Shown in pieces: positions 35,295-47,563 of a DNA stretch of 64,000 nt; the stretch's first letter is position 1; each line of letters opens with the position of its first letter. The DNA is taken from positions 23,628,501 through 23,692,500 of the forward strand of contig NC_068561.1 in assembly GCF_022201045.2 (NCBI RefSeq). The letters run 5' to 3'. The notes under the pieces were generated by a model. It saw only the letters and a program-made list of their open reading frames with translations. It did no database searches and was not told the DNA's origin. The stretch comes from Citrus sinensis (lineage: Eukaryota; Streptophyta; Magnoliopsida; Sapindales; Rutaceae). The translations under genes were made by a program, and so were the position numbers.

Positions 35295-35667
35295 TTTTAG
35301 GTATTAATTAAATGTTTGATTTTGCTAATTAGTACTTATATTATTCAATTAACCTTATAAATTGTATTAGTGCATGCACTAGGGGAAAAATAATAAATTT
35401 GGATGGCAAATAATATCTTTTGTGGGAGATTGTTAGTTTCCTCTCTAATGAAATCATTATACACCACTTATTTCATATTGTTTTTATAATATTTCTTATT
35501 ATTATTATTGATAGAGGCATGTCATTATCAGTATCAAGCTGGCTGACAGACAAAATTTCTTATTATTAATTTTTTATTCACACTGAAATCTATATGGCTT
35601 ATTTTAGTAACTAATCTTTTTATTTTAATTTCAATGTATATGATTTATTTAATTTTATAATCAAGCT

Positions 35668-36486
35668 GCTGCGTTTACTTTTTGGATTGGAGTGGGAATC
35701 CTAAGCAGTGGGAATCCTTGGATTAGGAGCGTGGAGTGGGAGTGAGAGTATGGTGTTTACTTAGACTAAATGAAAGTATGGATTGTCAATCAGAATTCTA
35801 ATTATTTGTTTACTTTGTCTTGGATTGGGAGTAAATTGTTTTAAATTACAATTTTATCCTTATGTATAGAATTATAATTTGTAATTAAAAAATTAATAAA
35901 AAATATATTTGGAAAATAAAATAAATATTTTATTATATTTATAAATTAATAATAATTACTAATATTCTTAATTATGTAAATCATAAATTTTTATTAATTT
36001 TAATTTAAATTATGTGAATAAAAATTATTAATAATAGCAACACAAATGAAATATTATTATTGATAATATAGTACACAATTAATATTTTTTTAGAATAAAA
36101 TATTTATTATTATTAATTAAATAAATAATTAATATTTATTAAAAATAATGTTTAATATTATTAATTTAAATATAATATTTATTTATTTTTATTTTATTAA
36201 ATTTAATAAAATAAATATGATATAATTATTATTTTTAATAAATATGATATTATTTATTTTATTAAATATTATTTATTTATTTATTTTTATAAGGATAAAA
36301 TGGGAAGAGGGGGGAGTGGATTCCCACTCTCACCTCCCCCCATAGGAGTGGGAATCCCACTCCCCACTCCAAAATTGGGTGGGACCCACGGATTCCCACT
36401 CCCACTCCCCCCATTTTTAAGGTAAGTAAACACTGGAGTGGGAGGAATCCACACTCCACACTCCCACTTCAGAAAGTAAACACTAC
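35668..36486. mobile_element. MITE-like element (~820 bp) with GTTTACTT ends and GGGAGTGGGAAT blocks
   Basis: The left end (GCGTTTACTTTTTGGATTGG, then AGTGGGAATCC) is matched in inverted form at the right end (AGTGTTTACTTTCTGAAGTG, then GGGAGTG). The motif GTTTACTT with nearby GGGAGTGGGAAT-like words recurs inside both ends (about 35752, 35812 and, inverted, about 36424). The centre is almost pure A/T. No transposase and no clear target duplication were seen. Ends are approximate. Confidence 0.6.
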
Positions 36487-36867
36487 ATAAATGTATTTGA
36501 AAATAAAAGTAATATTGTAAGAGTATGGTGCTATGGGAGTTATGTGGTATTATGAAAACAGTAGATGAATAAGTAGTATATTTTGATTTTAGTATGGGGA
36601 AACTGACAATCTCCCTTAGATATGTTGTAGTTTACATAGTGTAATTGATTTTGTCCCTTGACAGTGTAATTTACAACGAATCTTCATCATATATTATGAT
36701 TAATAATTCATTTGCTATATATATCTTGTTGCCGCTTCAATTTTATATGTCATGAATTACCAATTTTGGAGATGTAGAAGTTATTGTTGATCTACGTATA
36801 TCAGCGTTTGTTCTTTCACATTCATATTATATGTCGTAGATAATTGCAAATTCAAAATTTAACAAAT

Positions 36868-37124
36868 TAAGCCTTGTTTGATGTATAAATGGGACAGTTG
36901 TAGTTTAAAAATTACAATATAAAAATGTTGGATAAATATCAGGAGTTGTGGCTTAGAAACTAGCATAATTTAATTTGAAAATTGTATGATAAAAGATTTG
37001 TAATATATTTACTATTTTTGTTGAAATTATTATTTAAAAATTATATTTATTATATATATTATCTACTTTCATTTCATAATTACAATTTTTTTTTTCGTCA
37101 TCATCAATCACAAACAAGACCTTA
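36868..37124. mobile_element. Tourist/PIF-Harbinger-like MITE next to the receptor kinase stop codon
   Basis: The element is about 36871-37121. Ends are GCCTTGTTTGATG and, inverted, GGTCTTGTTTGTGATTGATG, flanked by TTAA on the left and TTAA on the right (TAA/TTA duplication). Inside the left end, ACAGTTGTAGTTTAAAAATT matches the inner part of the elements at 6250 and 49012. It ends 20 bp beyond the kinase stop codon and so lies in the 3' UTR. Confidence 0.65.
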
Positions 37125-37141
37125 ATCATTCTTTAGAATGA

Positions 37142-40100
37142 TCACCTGCCATCTTGTAATGAAAATGTAATACTATTTCTGGTAAACTGCTCGCGTCTGC
37201 CGGCATTGTCTCCAGCATCATCGTCACCCTCGTAATGATCAGGGGACTCTGTTACCGAAGGTATTGGGACTGAACTATTAGAAAGCATTGACAATGTAGC
37301 AGACATCGTTGGGCGGTCTTCGATGAAGTCCTCTGTGCAAAGTAATGCAATTTGCATGAATCTTAATGCAATTTCCTCAGGATATGTACCAATCCTCACA
37401 TCCACCAATTCCATTAGCCTCCCTTCTTCTTCCAATCGCCGTGCCTGCAACATATATATATAATTAAGCAAATTAATTAATTAAACACAATTACATGGAC
37501 GCATATAACTCTGTGAACATCGAACATTAATATTGTTAATCTACTTACAAGTTTGAGGAGTTCTTGGTTTTCTGCTTCCAATTGCCGATCATAATTCTTT
37601 CTCCCGCTTATAATTTCCAACAATAGCACCCCGAAACTGAAGACATCGCTTTTCACTGACAAGAAGCCTCGAATAGCGTATTCCGGAGCCATGTAGCCGC
37701 TGCAAAGTAATTAAATACATGAGCAAATTATGTTGAAAGGTAGTGCAATTAATTAATGAATGTACCAACAATCATATACTAAATTCGTGGATGCATATAC
37801 TTACAATGTTCCAGCAATCTGATGAGTCCTATGACGACTTTGTTCATCATGAAACAGCTTGGCCAAGCCAAAATCTGAAATTTTCGGCTTCATTTGGTGA
37901 TCAAGTAGGATGTTGCTTGCTTTAATATCTCTATGTATGATTCTGAGTACTGAATCTCGATGAAGATAAAGAAGCCCTCGTGCCACTCCCATTATAATGT
38001 TTAAACGCTTTGGCCAGTCAAGAATTGCACTCTTGCTCTTATCTGCCAGCGAACAAGACAAAAAAGATAGATTTAAATACAGTGGAGCCGACAACTCTTT
38101 TGCTCAATTGATTGGCGTCTCCTTTCGAATGGAGGTCCACATTTTTTACGACAAAAAAAATTGACAAAAATATATACAGTAAAAAATTATCAAAATCCCA
38201 TGTTCTTTGTCGAAATTTTTATTGATTAACGGTGAGTTTTTCCACAATAAAGATAAAACAGTAAAAAAAAAAAAAAGGATAAACTTAAGGTGTGAAATAT
38301 ATAATACCGAAGAGGAATTTGTCTAGGCTCTTGTTGGGTAAGTATTCATAAACCAGAATCCTTTCTCTTTCTTGAACACAGCATCCGAACAACTGCACTA
38401 GATTCCGATGCTGCATTTTCAGTAATACTCTCACTTCATTTTCAAACTCTTCTTTGCCTTGCATTGAGTTAGTTGCGAGTTTCTTTACCGCAATTTCTCT
38501 TCCGTCTTGCAATCTACCCTGAAATATTTGCTTTCCACATACTAATTAAAAACTGAATCTTTATTCGACTTGCTATTTTTCTAAGTAACTACGGCCCAAA
38601 AAAACAAAAAAAACAAAAATTCTATTTAATGCAGATGCATGGTCAATTAAATGGGATTTCGAATGACGTACCAGCGTGGGAAATATCAATTATATCAGTG
38701 AGCATTATTGTGATTGCGAGGGCACAGTACGCGGATATTAATGTGAATGTAATACATCGATTTTTGGATAACTACATGAAAACCACTATAATTAATATGG
38801 ACGTCAATGCAAATGCAGTTGAGCAGACAAAAAATCCAACTTGGGTGAGCCAACCCTTGACCAATCTTCATTGTTAAATTCCTAGTGGCCAAAGCCGCCG
38901 TATTTTTGTTTTCAAATCCATTAATATTGGTAATGCAGAGTAATGGGTAATTCGGCCGCGTACGTTACTAGTATTTAATTTCTTAATCAACTGTACTAGT
39001 ACCACTTAAAGGAGTCTCCACCATTGCTCTCTTCCCATTAACTTGTTAATCTCTCATATTAACTAAATGACACACGTGATAAGAAGGTAATGGAAGACTG
39101 CTAGAACAATGCGCCCGGATCACTAAATACTGAGCACATACATTATTCCTACAATCAACTAATAAAACTATAAATTAAGTGTGTGTATTTTTTTTCCCTT
39201 TTTCATGCATGAAATAAGTTTATTAACTACTAGTTGCATGTATATAATTACATCTAACGCGCCCATTAAGATTCAATGTTGGTATTATCTTTCTGTTGAT
39301 TTTTATAAGGTCGTGATTGGTATACATTTGTAAAATAACAGTACATACAAAGTTAAACCTTATATGTGCATACAGAATTTAAATTAGGTGTTGATTTGAA
39401 ATTAGGACTAGATTTAAGTGCTGCATGTACAGAAGAAATAAAAAATAGATTCTCTACTCACAACGAATTAAGGATATGGTGACGGATATATATTTATTAT
39501 TAGTCAATTAGATATATAGTTTATGAGTATCATCTTAATATCTTCTTATTATTACTTTTTTTTTTTAATTAACTATCGATCAATCAATGGATCTCAAAAT
39601 GTCAAGTCAAATACAAAATGAGTGTAAGATGGTAAACCTAAAAATAAAAAAATATACCTTGTATACCGTACCAAATCCTCCCCTTCCAAGCATATTTTCA
39701 GTAGAAAAATTATCAGTGGCAGCAATCAAAACATCCAAATTGAACAAGAAAGATCTCATGTCAATGCCCTGGTTATTCGTCAAAGCATTAGCATCATCTC
39801 CCACAAATCGCATAGATCTCCCTTTCCTCGTCAGCACAGCAATCAGCACCACAACAATGATTGTCATCACAGCGCCGCCTACACCAGCCACTGCTCCAAT
39901 TTTCAAGTATATCAGCTTCCTATGGCTACCTCCGGTCTCCGATTCCGATTCCGATTCCGATTCGGGCGGCATTTCCGGTGCCAACAACGTGCTAATATCC
40001 ACCGCAGTTTCCCAATCTTTATGGACAGGATCCAAATTAACCTGAACACTACAAGTTGGGGCGCCAACCCAAATGGCCCATCTTCCTGAACAGCAAGTCA

Positions 40101-40740
40101 TCATATAACTTCTCAATGACAACAAACACTTTGTACAACTCTCACCATTAACATCTCTTGTGCACTCAACGTAACCATACAAATAAATATCACTCGAAAT
40201 AACTTTCATTTTCGCCACCGCAAATCTCTTACCAGATTTTCCCGCCAGAACTGCCAGGTTTACCGTAAGACTATTGACTGTTTGGTCGAAAGTTGTTGGA
40301 TTAGGAACCTCACGCTGGTCGAATAATGAAAACGCAAGTGAGCTATCCGCGTTGTCGATGAATTTACGAGAAGAGTAGCGGATCATGCAATAGGTATGCC
40401 AAATTTGAGCCGTGGTTTGGTCAGGGCACACGCGGCGGATGCTGAGTACGGCTGAGTCCATGCATTCTTGGCATTCTGATTGGGTTATGGTGGCGCGGCA
40501 GAGGGCGAGAGCTGTGACGGGCTGCGAGGAGTTTGAGGCGGAGATTGTGGTGAAGCTGAAGCCGGTTTGGGCAGTGTTGTTTTGAAGTGTTTTGAGTGCA
40601 ATGCCGAGATTGGATGAGAAGGCGGAGTCGAGTGTGTTGTTTGTTGAAGAATCACAAACTTTTATTCGAGGATCATCCTCTGCGGATGTTTGGTGAATGA
40701 ATGCGAAGATGAAGAGAAAAGAGAGGAGTTGAAATAACAT
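37142..40740 (-). CDS. Cysteine-rich receptor-like protein kinase (DUF26 RLK)
   Basis: Five exons (39658-40740, 38308-38518, 37805-38042, 37549-37699, 37142-37444) give 661 residues with agreeing phases. A signal peptide (1-20) is followed by two DUF26/Gnk2 domains with C-X8-C-X2-C motifs (C81, C90, C93 and C193, C202, C205). Then come a Ser-Glu repeat (about 260-268), a membrane segment (about 282-303) and a Ser/Thr kinase domain. The kinase has GRGGFG (352-357), VKK with Lys373, [26 protein letters not shown] and RPTMS, so all catalytic residues are present. The tail ends ITFSLQDGR, as in many such kinases. These proteins sit in the plasma membrane and act in immune and oxidative-stress signalling. 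The ATG at 40740 is preferred over an in-frame ATG at 40821 because it starts directly with the signal peptide. Confidence 0.93.
39938..39963. repeat. In-frame hexanucleotide repeat coding Ser-Glu
   Basis: Four to five copies of TCCGAT (read GAATCG/GAATCC on the coding strand) encode the alternating Ser-Glu run just outside the membrane segment of the receptor kinase. Such repeats can vary in length between alleles. Confidence 0.8.
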
Positions 40741-42492
40741 TTTTCGGTTGTAATAAGAGATTGAGAAAACGCCCAGAGCCAATGTTCGAGTATCAAGCAC
40801 TATAGCCCTAAAGTAACCCATTCTATACTTTCAGAAAAAGTTCAAACAGCCTTTAAGAAAAAGGTATCAGACTATCAGTATTCGAAATTCCTGAGAAGTG
40901 GGTTGCAGTGATTAGGTCTAGGCGATTTTTTCACTAAAAACACAGGTCTCTGTAATGGCGTGCTATCAGGGCTAATGATGGCAATTTGGTGTTCGATAAA
41001 TAAATGTTGGAGTGCATTTTGAGAATGAACAGAGGGTTTATAAAGATTGCTTAAGCCGTCCTTGCTGGCTAGCTAGCTAGTTCAAGAGACTTTGTCGTAG
41101 ATGGCTGGCTTTGCGTATTACGACCTGCTTAAAATGTGATCAAAGAAAGCAGTACTAAGACAATTTCAATATGACGTGAGAAAAATAATTGATGTCAAAG
41201 GCCTGGCGACATTTTTTCACGCGGCAAGGTATGAACAGTGATGGTCATAATTCAGATTCATGATAATGATTGATTTCAGGAAGGCTGAATGTCAAATGTA
41301 AAACGTTATGTAGTTTGCAGATTGTGCGCGGCCACTTGAGAATTGGTGTGAATACTAAATGAAGTGCAACGAGAGGGGGCAAAAAAAGTCCTGTCAACAA
41401 TGACGATTTGAATTCAAATGTATTTTGCTAAAGAAAAACAATTAATGTCCCCAATAGTAGGCAGTTTTTTCCTTTTTGATACTCTGATATGTCAATAAAA
41501 ATGCTGATAACTATAATTAAAAATTTAATAGAATAATTCAAATATTATAATAGGAGAAATTTTTTAATACCATTGAGATATTATGTCAGTTATATAACAA
41601 GTAAATAATATAATAAAATATGTGTATTTATTTAAAAAACCAACGTGTAATTAGTGGTTATATAAAATTTAAATATACTTATCATATATACATTAATTGG
41701 TTGTGGTACTATTGATGTAGTATAAAACTTTTCTTATAATAGAGCCGAAATTTATATGATTGTTTAATGTGGGGGAGCTATCTTATTCTACCTATGTTAT
41801 TAAGGAGATATCTAACTATTTGTCAGTGTTGCATCAAAATTACGTATTGAAGAAACTACTACTCTGCCACCCACTTGCATTTATTAGTTCCGTCTCCACT
41901 ATTAATTGCCAACAATTTCGATTAGTTTGGGCCAAATCATCATTCACTCATACAAGTTGGCTTCACTTATTAATTTTGTGGGCGTATTCATTTATCTAAT
42001 AGGTCTCAAGTGCGGCTGCACAAGACCCCACGAGTGACCTGGTCTCGTTGCCCACGTAACGTAAGGGCATGAGGCATTAGCAACTAGGCTTCAGCGGGCC
42101 CTAGAAACCACCATGCCATCATCTTTCTTCAACAGGAGAGATACTTACGAGTGGGCTGGGCATCCCATCTTAGCTAGGCCCTACAATATATGTTTCTTTT
42201 AATGAGCTTTAAACACCCTCGAAGATTCCTAATAAAACTCCTTACTCGTTTGTTGAAGATATCCGCCAGGATATCCCTCGTAACCAACGAACAACAAGCG
42301 CTTTTACTTGTGCGAATCCTATTTTAATGGGAACTGAATGAGTTGATCTACCTACATATCTTACTTTTATAGTTTTATTGTTATATACTTGAGGTAAAAT
42401 AATTAGTGGATTTCTTTTCCTTTACATAAGTGTAGAACTATAGTTTGTGGCAATTCATTTTCAATCCAAAATAAAGTAAGGCTTTTGCTACC

Positions 42493-42597
42493 TTACAGTT
42501 TCAGTAACTTGCACCCTAACTCTTTAAAAGGCGTTGACCCTACTTTTACTACCATACTTACACAAAATGGTTGCGTTGTAAGTTATTGAAACTGTAA
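42493..42597. repeat. Foldback inverted repeat
   Basis: TTACAGTTTCAGTAACTT (42493-42510) is the inverted complement, with one mismatch, of AAGTTATTGAAACTGTAA (42580-42597), with about 69 bp between. It may be a short MITE remnant; no flanking duplication was identified. Confidence 0.7.
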
Positions 42598-44632
42598 CTT
42601 AGCATGATCCATAAAGTAAACATATAATTAAAATTTTGATTAGCAATCGACGGTCTTATTCTAGTGTAAGTAAAAATTATACTTTCACTCACACTTTACA
42701 CTCTCAATTTTAAAATTTTCACTTCAATCTAGACAACATTGAATCAACTTTTATTTTTATGGGCTCTAATGTTAGACCCACAAACGGCCCACCAATTCAA
42801 TCATTTAGAACACACACAAGTTTATTGGTGGGGAGACAAAAACTTATTTCATTTTGGAGTGTAGGAATTTGAATTTTGCAAGAATTAATGTCTTTATTTA
42901 CCATTACTGTTTATATAGCTTTTATTCGACATGATTAAAAGAGATTAGGATGGTGGGGGGGGGGGGGTTTAATACTGATTACACATCAAATTACTGTATT
43001 ACACAAATATTTATAACCGCTATTACAACAGACATTACACTGATATTTATAATCAGATATACATAACTGGGAATTACATTATTACATTAAATCTATGAAG
43101 TACATGCCCAGACAAGTAACCCTCATAGACGAGAGATGTCTCTACTCCATTCGCATTTCGCAATAGAGAAAGACTTGTAAATAAACTCCACACAATCGTG
43201 CGTAATGCTTAATTGAGGGAGTTTTTAGTTCATGAGGACTCGGACCCCTATCCTCACAATCATTCTTAGCTGTGAGAGTAAATGTTCACCGTTAGGCCGA
43301 AGGCCCATTGTTAGGATGGTGGGCATTGGAAACGATGGAAAGGTAGGAAAGAAAAGACATGAAAGAATGTTAAATTTCTTTTATATTCAAACGGTCAAAC
43401 TACATAAGTTAGTATTACAGTGTTGTTTTCGAACTATGGAGATTGGAGATACATAGGCAAATTTAGATGTTACAAACAATAATTATATGCTTACAATGTT
43501 ATGATACAAATATTATATTCTAATTGAAGTGACATGTAATGGGATACCATGACTTATGTGATAAATAATTATTGAGCATTATGATTTCTCATTTAAATGG
43601 ACTGATGAATTCATAATAGTATCACATGAGTTAAAATATAATTTTTTTTTTCAATTTTGCAAGTGTATTACTATTGCTCTTGTACATATCATGAGATAAT
43701 TTCACTAGAATATAAATAAATTTAACATCAAAATTGTCATATTTAAACTAAAAACATTTTGTTTAACTTTGTAAACATATCTCAAGAAAGAGATATTTTA
43801 GAATATATCTAAGGTACTATGTCATCCATACAACAAGTAATAATATCATGACATGTATATATTTATTTTAAACCACTATCATATAAGTAGTGATTGTATT
43901 AAATTTAATTACATTTATCATATATGTATGATTAATTATAATACATCTGAAATATTTTAAAATTTCGCAAAAAGAAAATGTTCATAGATGGGAAGGATTC
44001 AACTTCCGAGTTTTGAGAATGTGGTTTGTTGCTCCCAATACTTTTCAGCATTCTCCAACGGCCGGCTACCTAAAATTTTTCCAAGAATTGCTGACATGGC
44101 GAGTTTCAATTGGTTGCTGCAACTAAAAAGGGTAGCAAAGGCAGAAGCTGAGCTGTTAAACCCACCAAATTCAAGAAGTGACGACAAAGATCTGGGCATG
44201 TCAAATCAGTTTATTTCATTTTATTTTATTTACGATAAGTAAATTTTTTTACTAAAAAAAAGTAAAATTTTTTATTAAATTTTAAGAAAAAAATATTTTG
44301 GAAAAGACAAAAAAAAAAGCTAAGAGGGCATCCTGCTTAGGCAATTATCCAATCACTGATTCAGTCATATGAACCCCAAACGAAAACAATCATCAATTAA
44401 AATATCTTTTACACGCAACGGCCCTTTCTCTCTGACATTTCCACAGTTGTTATTACACGTTCAAAAAATTAAAAAATTAACCAAATTCCCATTTTTCGTT
44501 GCCTTTACAGTTTCTCTTTTTAGGTGCTTTTCTAATATTCCTTCACTTTCTTTTGCATTTTGGGGGAAATTTTGAGCCCAAGAAACGGGTGTTTGTGTTG
44601 GGGGTTGGAGAAGCAGAGTGAGTGAGAAAGAT

Positions 44633-44651
44633 AGAGAGAGAGAGAGAGAGA
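44633..44651. repeat. GA repeat in the 5' UTR of the M50B-like gene
   Basis: A GAGAGA run ends about 16 bp before the ATG at 44667. GA/CT-rich leaders are common in plant genes and can bind GAGA-binding (BPC) factors; no function is shown here. Confidence 0.8.
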
Positions 44652-44666
44652 CAAGGCAATACAAAT

Positions 44667-47563
44667 ATGGTGGATAACGCTAACTGGGAGCTCAAGAATT
44701 GCTGTAACCGTGACCAGGTCAGGTTTTTAGTGACCATTGGTGTCTTCACTGTTGTTATTCTTGCTGTAAGTTTCTCTCTTTTTGTTCCCATTATACGTTC
44801 CTTTTCAACTCTTGTTTGTTTCTTGGGAAGATCTCAAGAAAAATAGGAGTCAAATTTCGAAGCTTTTGTTTGAATGTCTATGTCAACTGATTCAAAAGGG
44901 TTGTTTTTGCTGGGCTTAAGTCCGGGGGGCAGTGAATTAAAATCTTGATATTTATATTGTATCATGTGTTGTTTATTTCTTTTGTTCTTTCTTGAATTGG
45001 TCTGATAACAAAAAGAAAATTTGGGTTGTTAAATTGCTCGGTGGATCTACAAATGGAGTATTCCATTCGTACACAAAGTCATTATGATTTGAACTGAAAT
45101 GGCAAAACTTTTGTTCGGTGGTCTTATGTGAAATTAGTTGATCGATGTTATAAGAATCTGCTATCTTTATATTGAAATGGAGCACTAGCACAATTGGGTT
45201 GTATATACAATTCCTTTGGCCATCGGATATACGTAATATGAAAAGTATTTAGATATTTCCCTTTTCAAATTTTCATTGAGTGATGCGAATGTATTGGAAG
45301 TTGTTTGTTTATTTGTATGTTTAACTGGTCCATTGATGTAAACTGTTTTTTGCTTCGGTTTGTCATAGCTCTGGAGAACGATACTACTGACGCCTTTCAA
45401 GCTCATTACAGTGTTTTTGCATGAAGCAAGTCATGCAATTGCCTGTAAACTCACCTGCGGTGATGTAAGAATCTTCTTTTTCCTATCCTATATGATTACA
45501 GGGTACATAAATTCCTCTTTCATATTGAGCAAGTAGCAAAGACAGCTTGACCAATTCTTTTTCCTCTATGTTATGCTTTTATCATTGTTATTTGTTATTA
45601 TGTGTCAGAAATTCAGCTTTACCTGGATAATACTATTGATTTATGATCGGTCAGTTTAGATGAGTTTTCTTGTTGCTGCTTAATTATGATAACAATGTAA
45701 AGCCTCTTGAATCTCATCCGTTCTGGTGTTCTCCAGAGACTGTCAACTTTTTATTTGGAATAACTAACATTGGAACATACATTCATTATATATTGTTGTT
45801 GATTAGCAACTGAGATTTGATTAAGTAAGCATTCAGAACTGAATTTATGAATCTTGTATATTGCCTACCAAAGGTTGAGGGTAAAGTTCCTTTGCAGTCA
45901 TAACAGTCTTAAGGGGATGGTGTATGATAAATCGGGGAACTTTCATCTACTTCTTTGTGCAGGTGGAAGGGATGCAGGTTCATGCAAATGAGGGTGGAGC
46001 AACACAAACCCGCGGTGGTATATATTGGTTGATCTTACCTGCAGGATGTAATGCACTTTTCTCCTAAAACTTCATTTGTTTGATGCTTTATCCACTATTT
46101 TGTGCTATTTTACATGACTTGAAGGCGTTGATGCTAAATATAATGATGCCATATAGCAAGGTATGGGGGAAAATTTTGTAAAATTGCATATATATGTGGA
46201 TAAATATTGATGGATACTATCATATGTTTCATACATATGTATTTGTGGACTTTATTAGTTAAATTTTTTTTTTCTGATATATCCCTCTCCCTTAGTTCTT
46301 CTCCTCTTGTGAGGTTTGAATCACTGTGTCAACGTGTTCGGGGCTTGTCCGACTTGTATACAAAAGTTGTTTGACTTTTGTCTTGTTCTGAGACGATATC
46401 AAACACAGAGAAGGCACCCCCTCAAAAATAATAATGCTATGCCTGTTGAAATTTTGAATCCGAACCACAAAGAGTCAAGACTTCGCTTTTTGCATTAAGT
46501 TATGGAATCTAGTTTGTTCTGATATATATATTTTATATCCTTTTACAATTGGGTGAACTTTGGTACGTCACTTATGGTTTTTATGGTTGCTCTTTGCTTC
46601 CAGATCTTGGTTCATCATTCTGGGGAATGGCTTTGGTACTTGCATCAACAAATCTAACCACTGCAAGAATCGCTGCTGGTTGTTTAGCTCTCGCTCTATT
46701 CATTGTGCTCTTTATTGCCCAAAATGTAAGATATTTATAAACAGAGAATATTTTCCCCTTGAATATTCTGTAAAAGTGTACCAAAATTTTCTGCTTTCTC
46801 ACTACTATTTTTCCGAACAGTGGACACTTCGAGGACTTTGTATTGGTGAGTGCCTTACAATGATCTATGCATAATCATTCTCATGATGTTCAAGCTTCCC
46901 TGCTCATATTTTTAATATTTATAAATGGATTCCTTAGGATTCATTGTTTTCCTCGCCGTAATATGGGTTTTGCAAGAAGAAACAAGTGTCCGCATTCTCC
47001 GATACGTCATTCTATTTATCGGTATATGTTTATCCTGTTGTATCTTCTCTTTCCTCCTGAATGAACTTACAAGTGCCTTATTTCTTATCTCTTTGGTGAA
47101 AAGAAGTGTAGCTAATGTCTATTCCGAAAATTACAGGTGTAATGAACAGTTTGTTTTCAGTTTATGGTAAGTATTTCATACTACCTTTCTGTACCAAATG
47201 GCTGTTATTGAAATAAAAAATTGCAAATTGTAATATGTTTAATTTAATGTGAAAAATGAACAATACAGATATATATGATGACCTGATATCTCGGAGAGTC
47301 CACTCCAGCGATGCTGAGAAGTTTGCAGAAGTTTGTCCTTGCCCTTGTAATGGTGTTGGTTGGGGAGTCATTTGGTGAGTATTTTAGCTTTGACAAGATG
47401 AAAGTTGATTATTCAGAGACTTATCTGTATGATTTTCTAACATTAAGCATTTTCACTTACCTGTTATCAATTGCTTATTTTTGTCGATGATGATTGCAGG
47501 GGAATCATATCATTTGCATTTCTGTGTGCAGCCATGTATCTTGGACTTGTCATCTTATCTTAA
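44667..47563 (+). CDS. Peptidase M50B-like membrane protein
   Basis: Nine exons (44667-44765, 45369-45464, 45963-46047, 46604-46725, 46821-46845, 46938-47021, 47137-47166, 47269-47374, 47500-47563) give 236 residues; two exons are only 25 and 30 nt. The protein carries the zinc-binding motif HEASH (H-E-x-x-H) just after the second hydrophobic stretch, as in M50 site-2-protease relatives. Several further hydrophobic segments follow (GSSFWGMALVLAS, AAGCLALALFIVLFIA, FIVFLAVIWVL, WGIISFAFLCAAMYLGLVIL). A Cys/Pro patch (VCPCPCNGVGWG) precedes the last one. Plant and fungal members are uncharacterised; integral membrane location is sure, protease activity is inferred. The ATG is the first in the frame and follows a GA-rich leader. 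Confidence 0.9.

Larger units (their letters stand above)
40741..44666. other. Gene-free region with a GC-richer block, a foldback and a G run
   Basis: 40741-41100 is the presumed promoter of the receptor kinase. 42001-42350 is clearly GC-richer than its surroundings but has no open frame. 42493-42597 is a foldback (separate entry), and 42955-42967 is a run of 13 G. Opposed short frames at 43988-44242 have no recognisable domain. The end is the promoter and CT/GA-rich leader of the next gene. Confidence 0.5.

Noticed and set aside
38629-38877. 82-codon frame in receptor kinase intron 1
   Set aside because: It is antisense to the gene, within an intron, and has no domain character.
43988-44242. 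Opposed open frames of 84 and 66 codons
   Set aside because: Both have coding-like stretches but no recognised family and no splice context; I could not choose a strand or support a gene.
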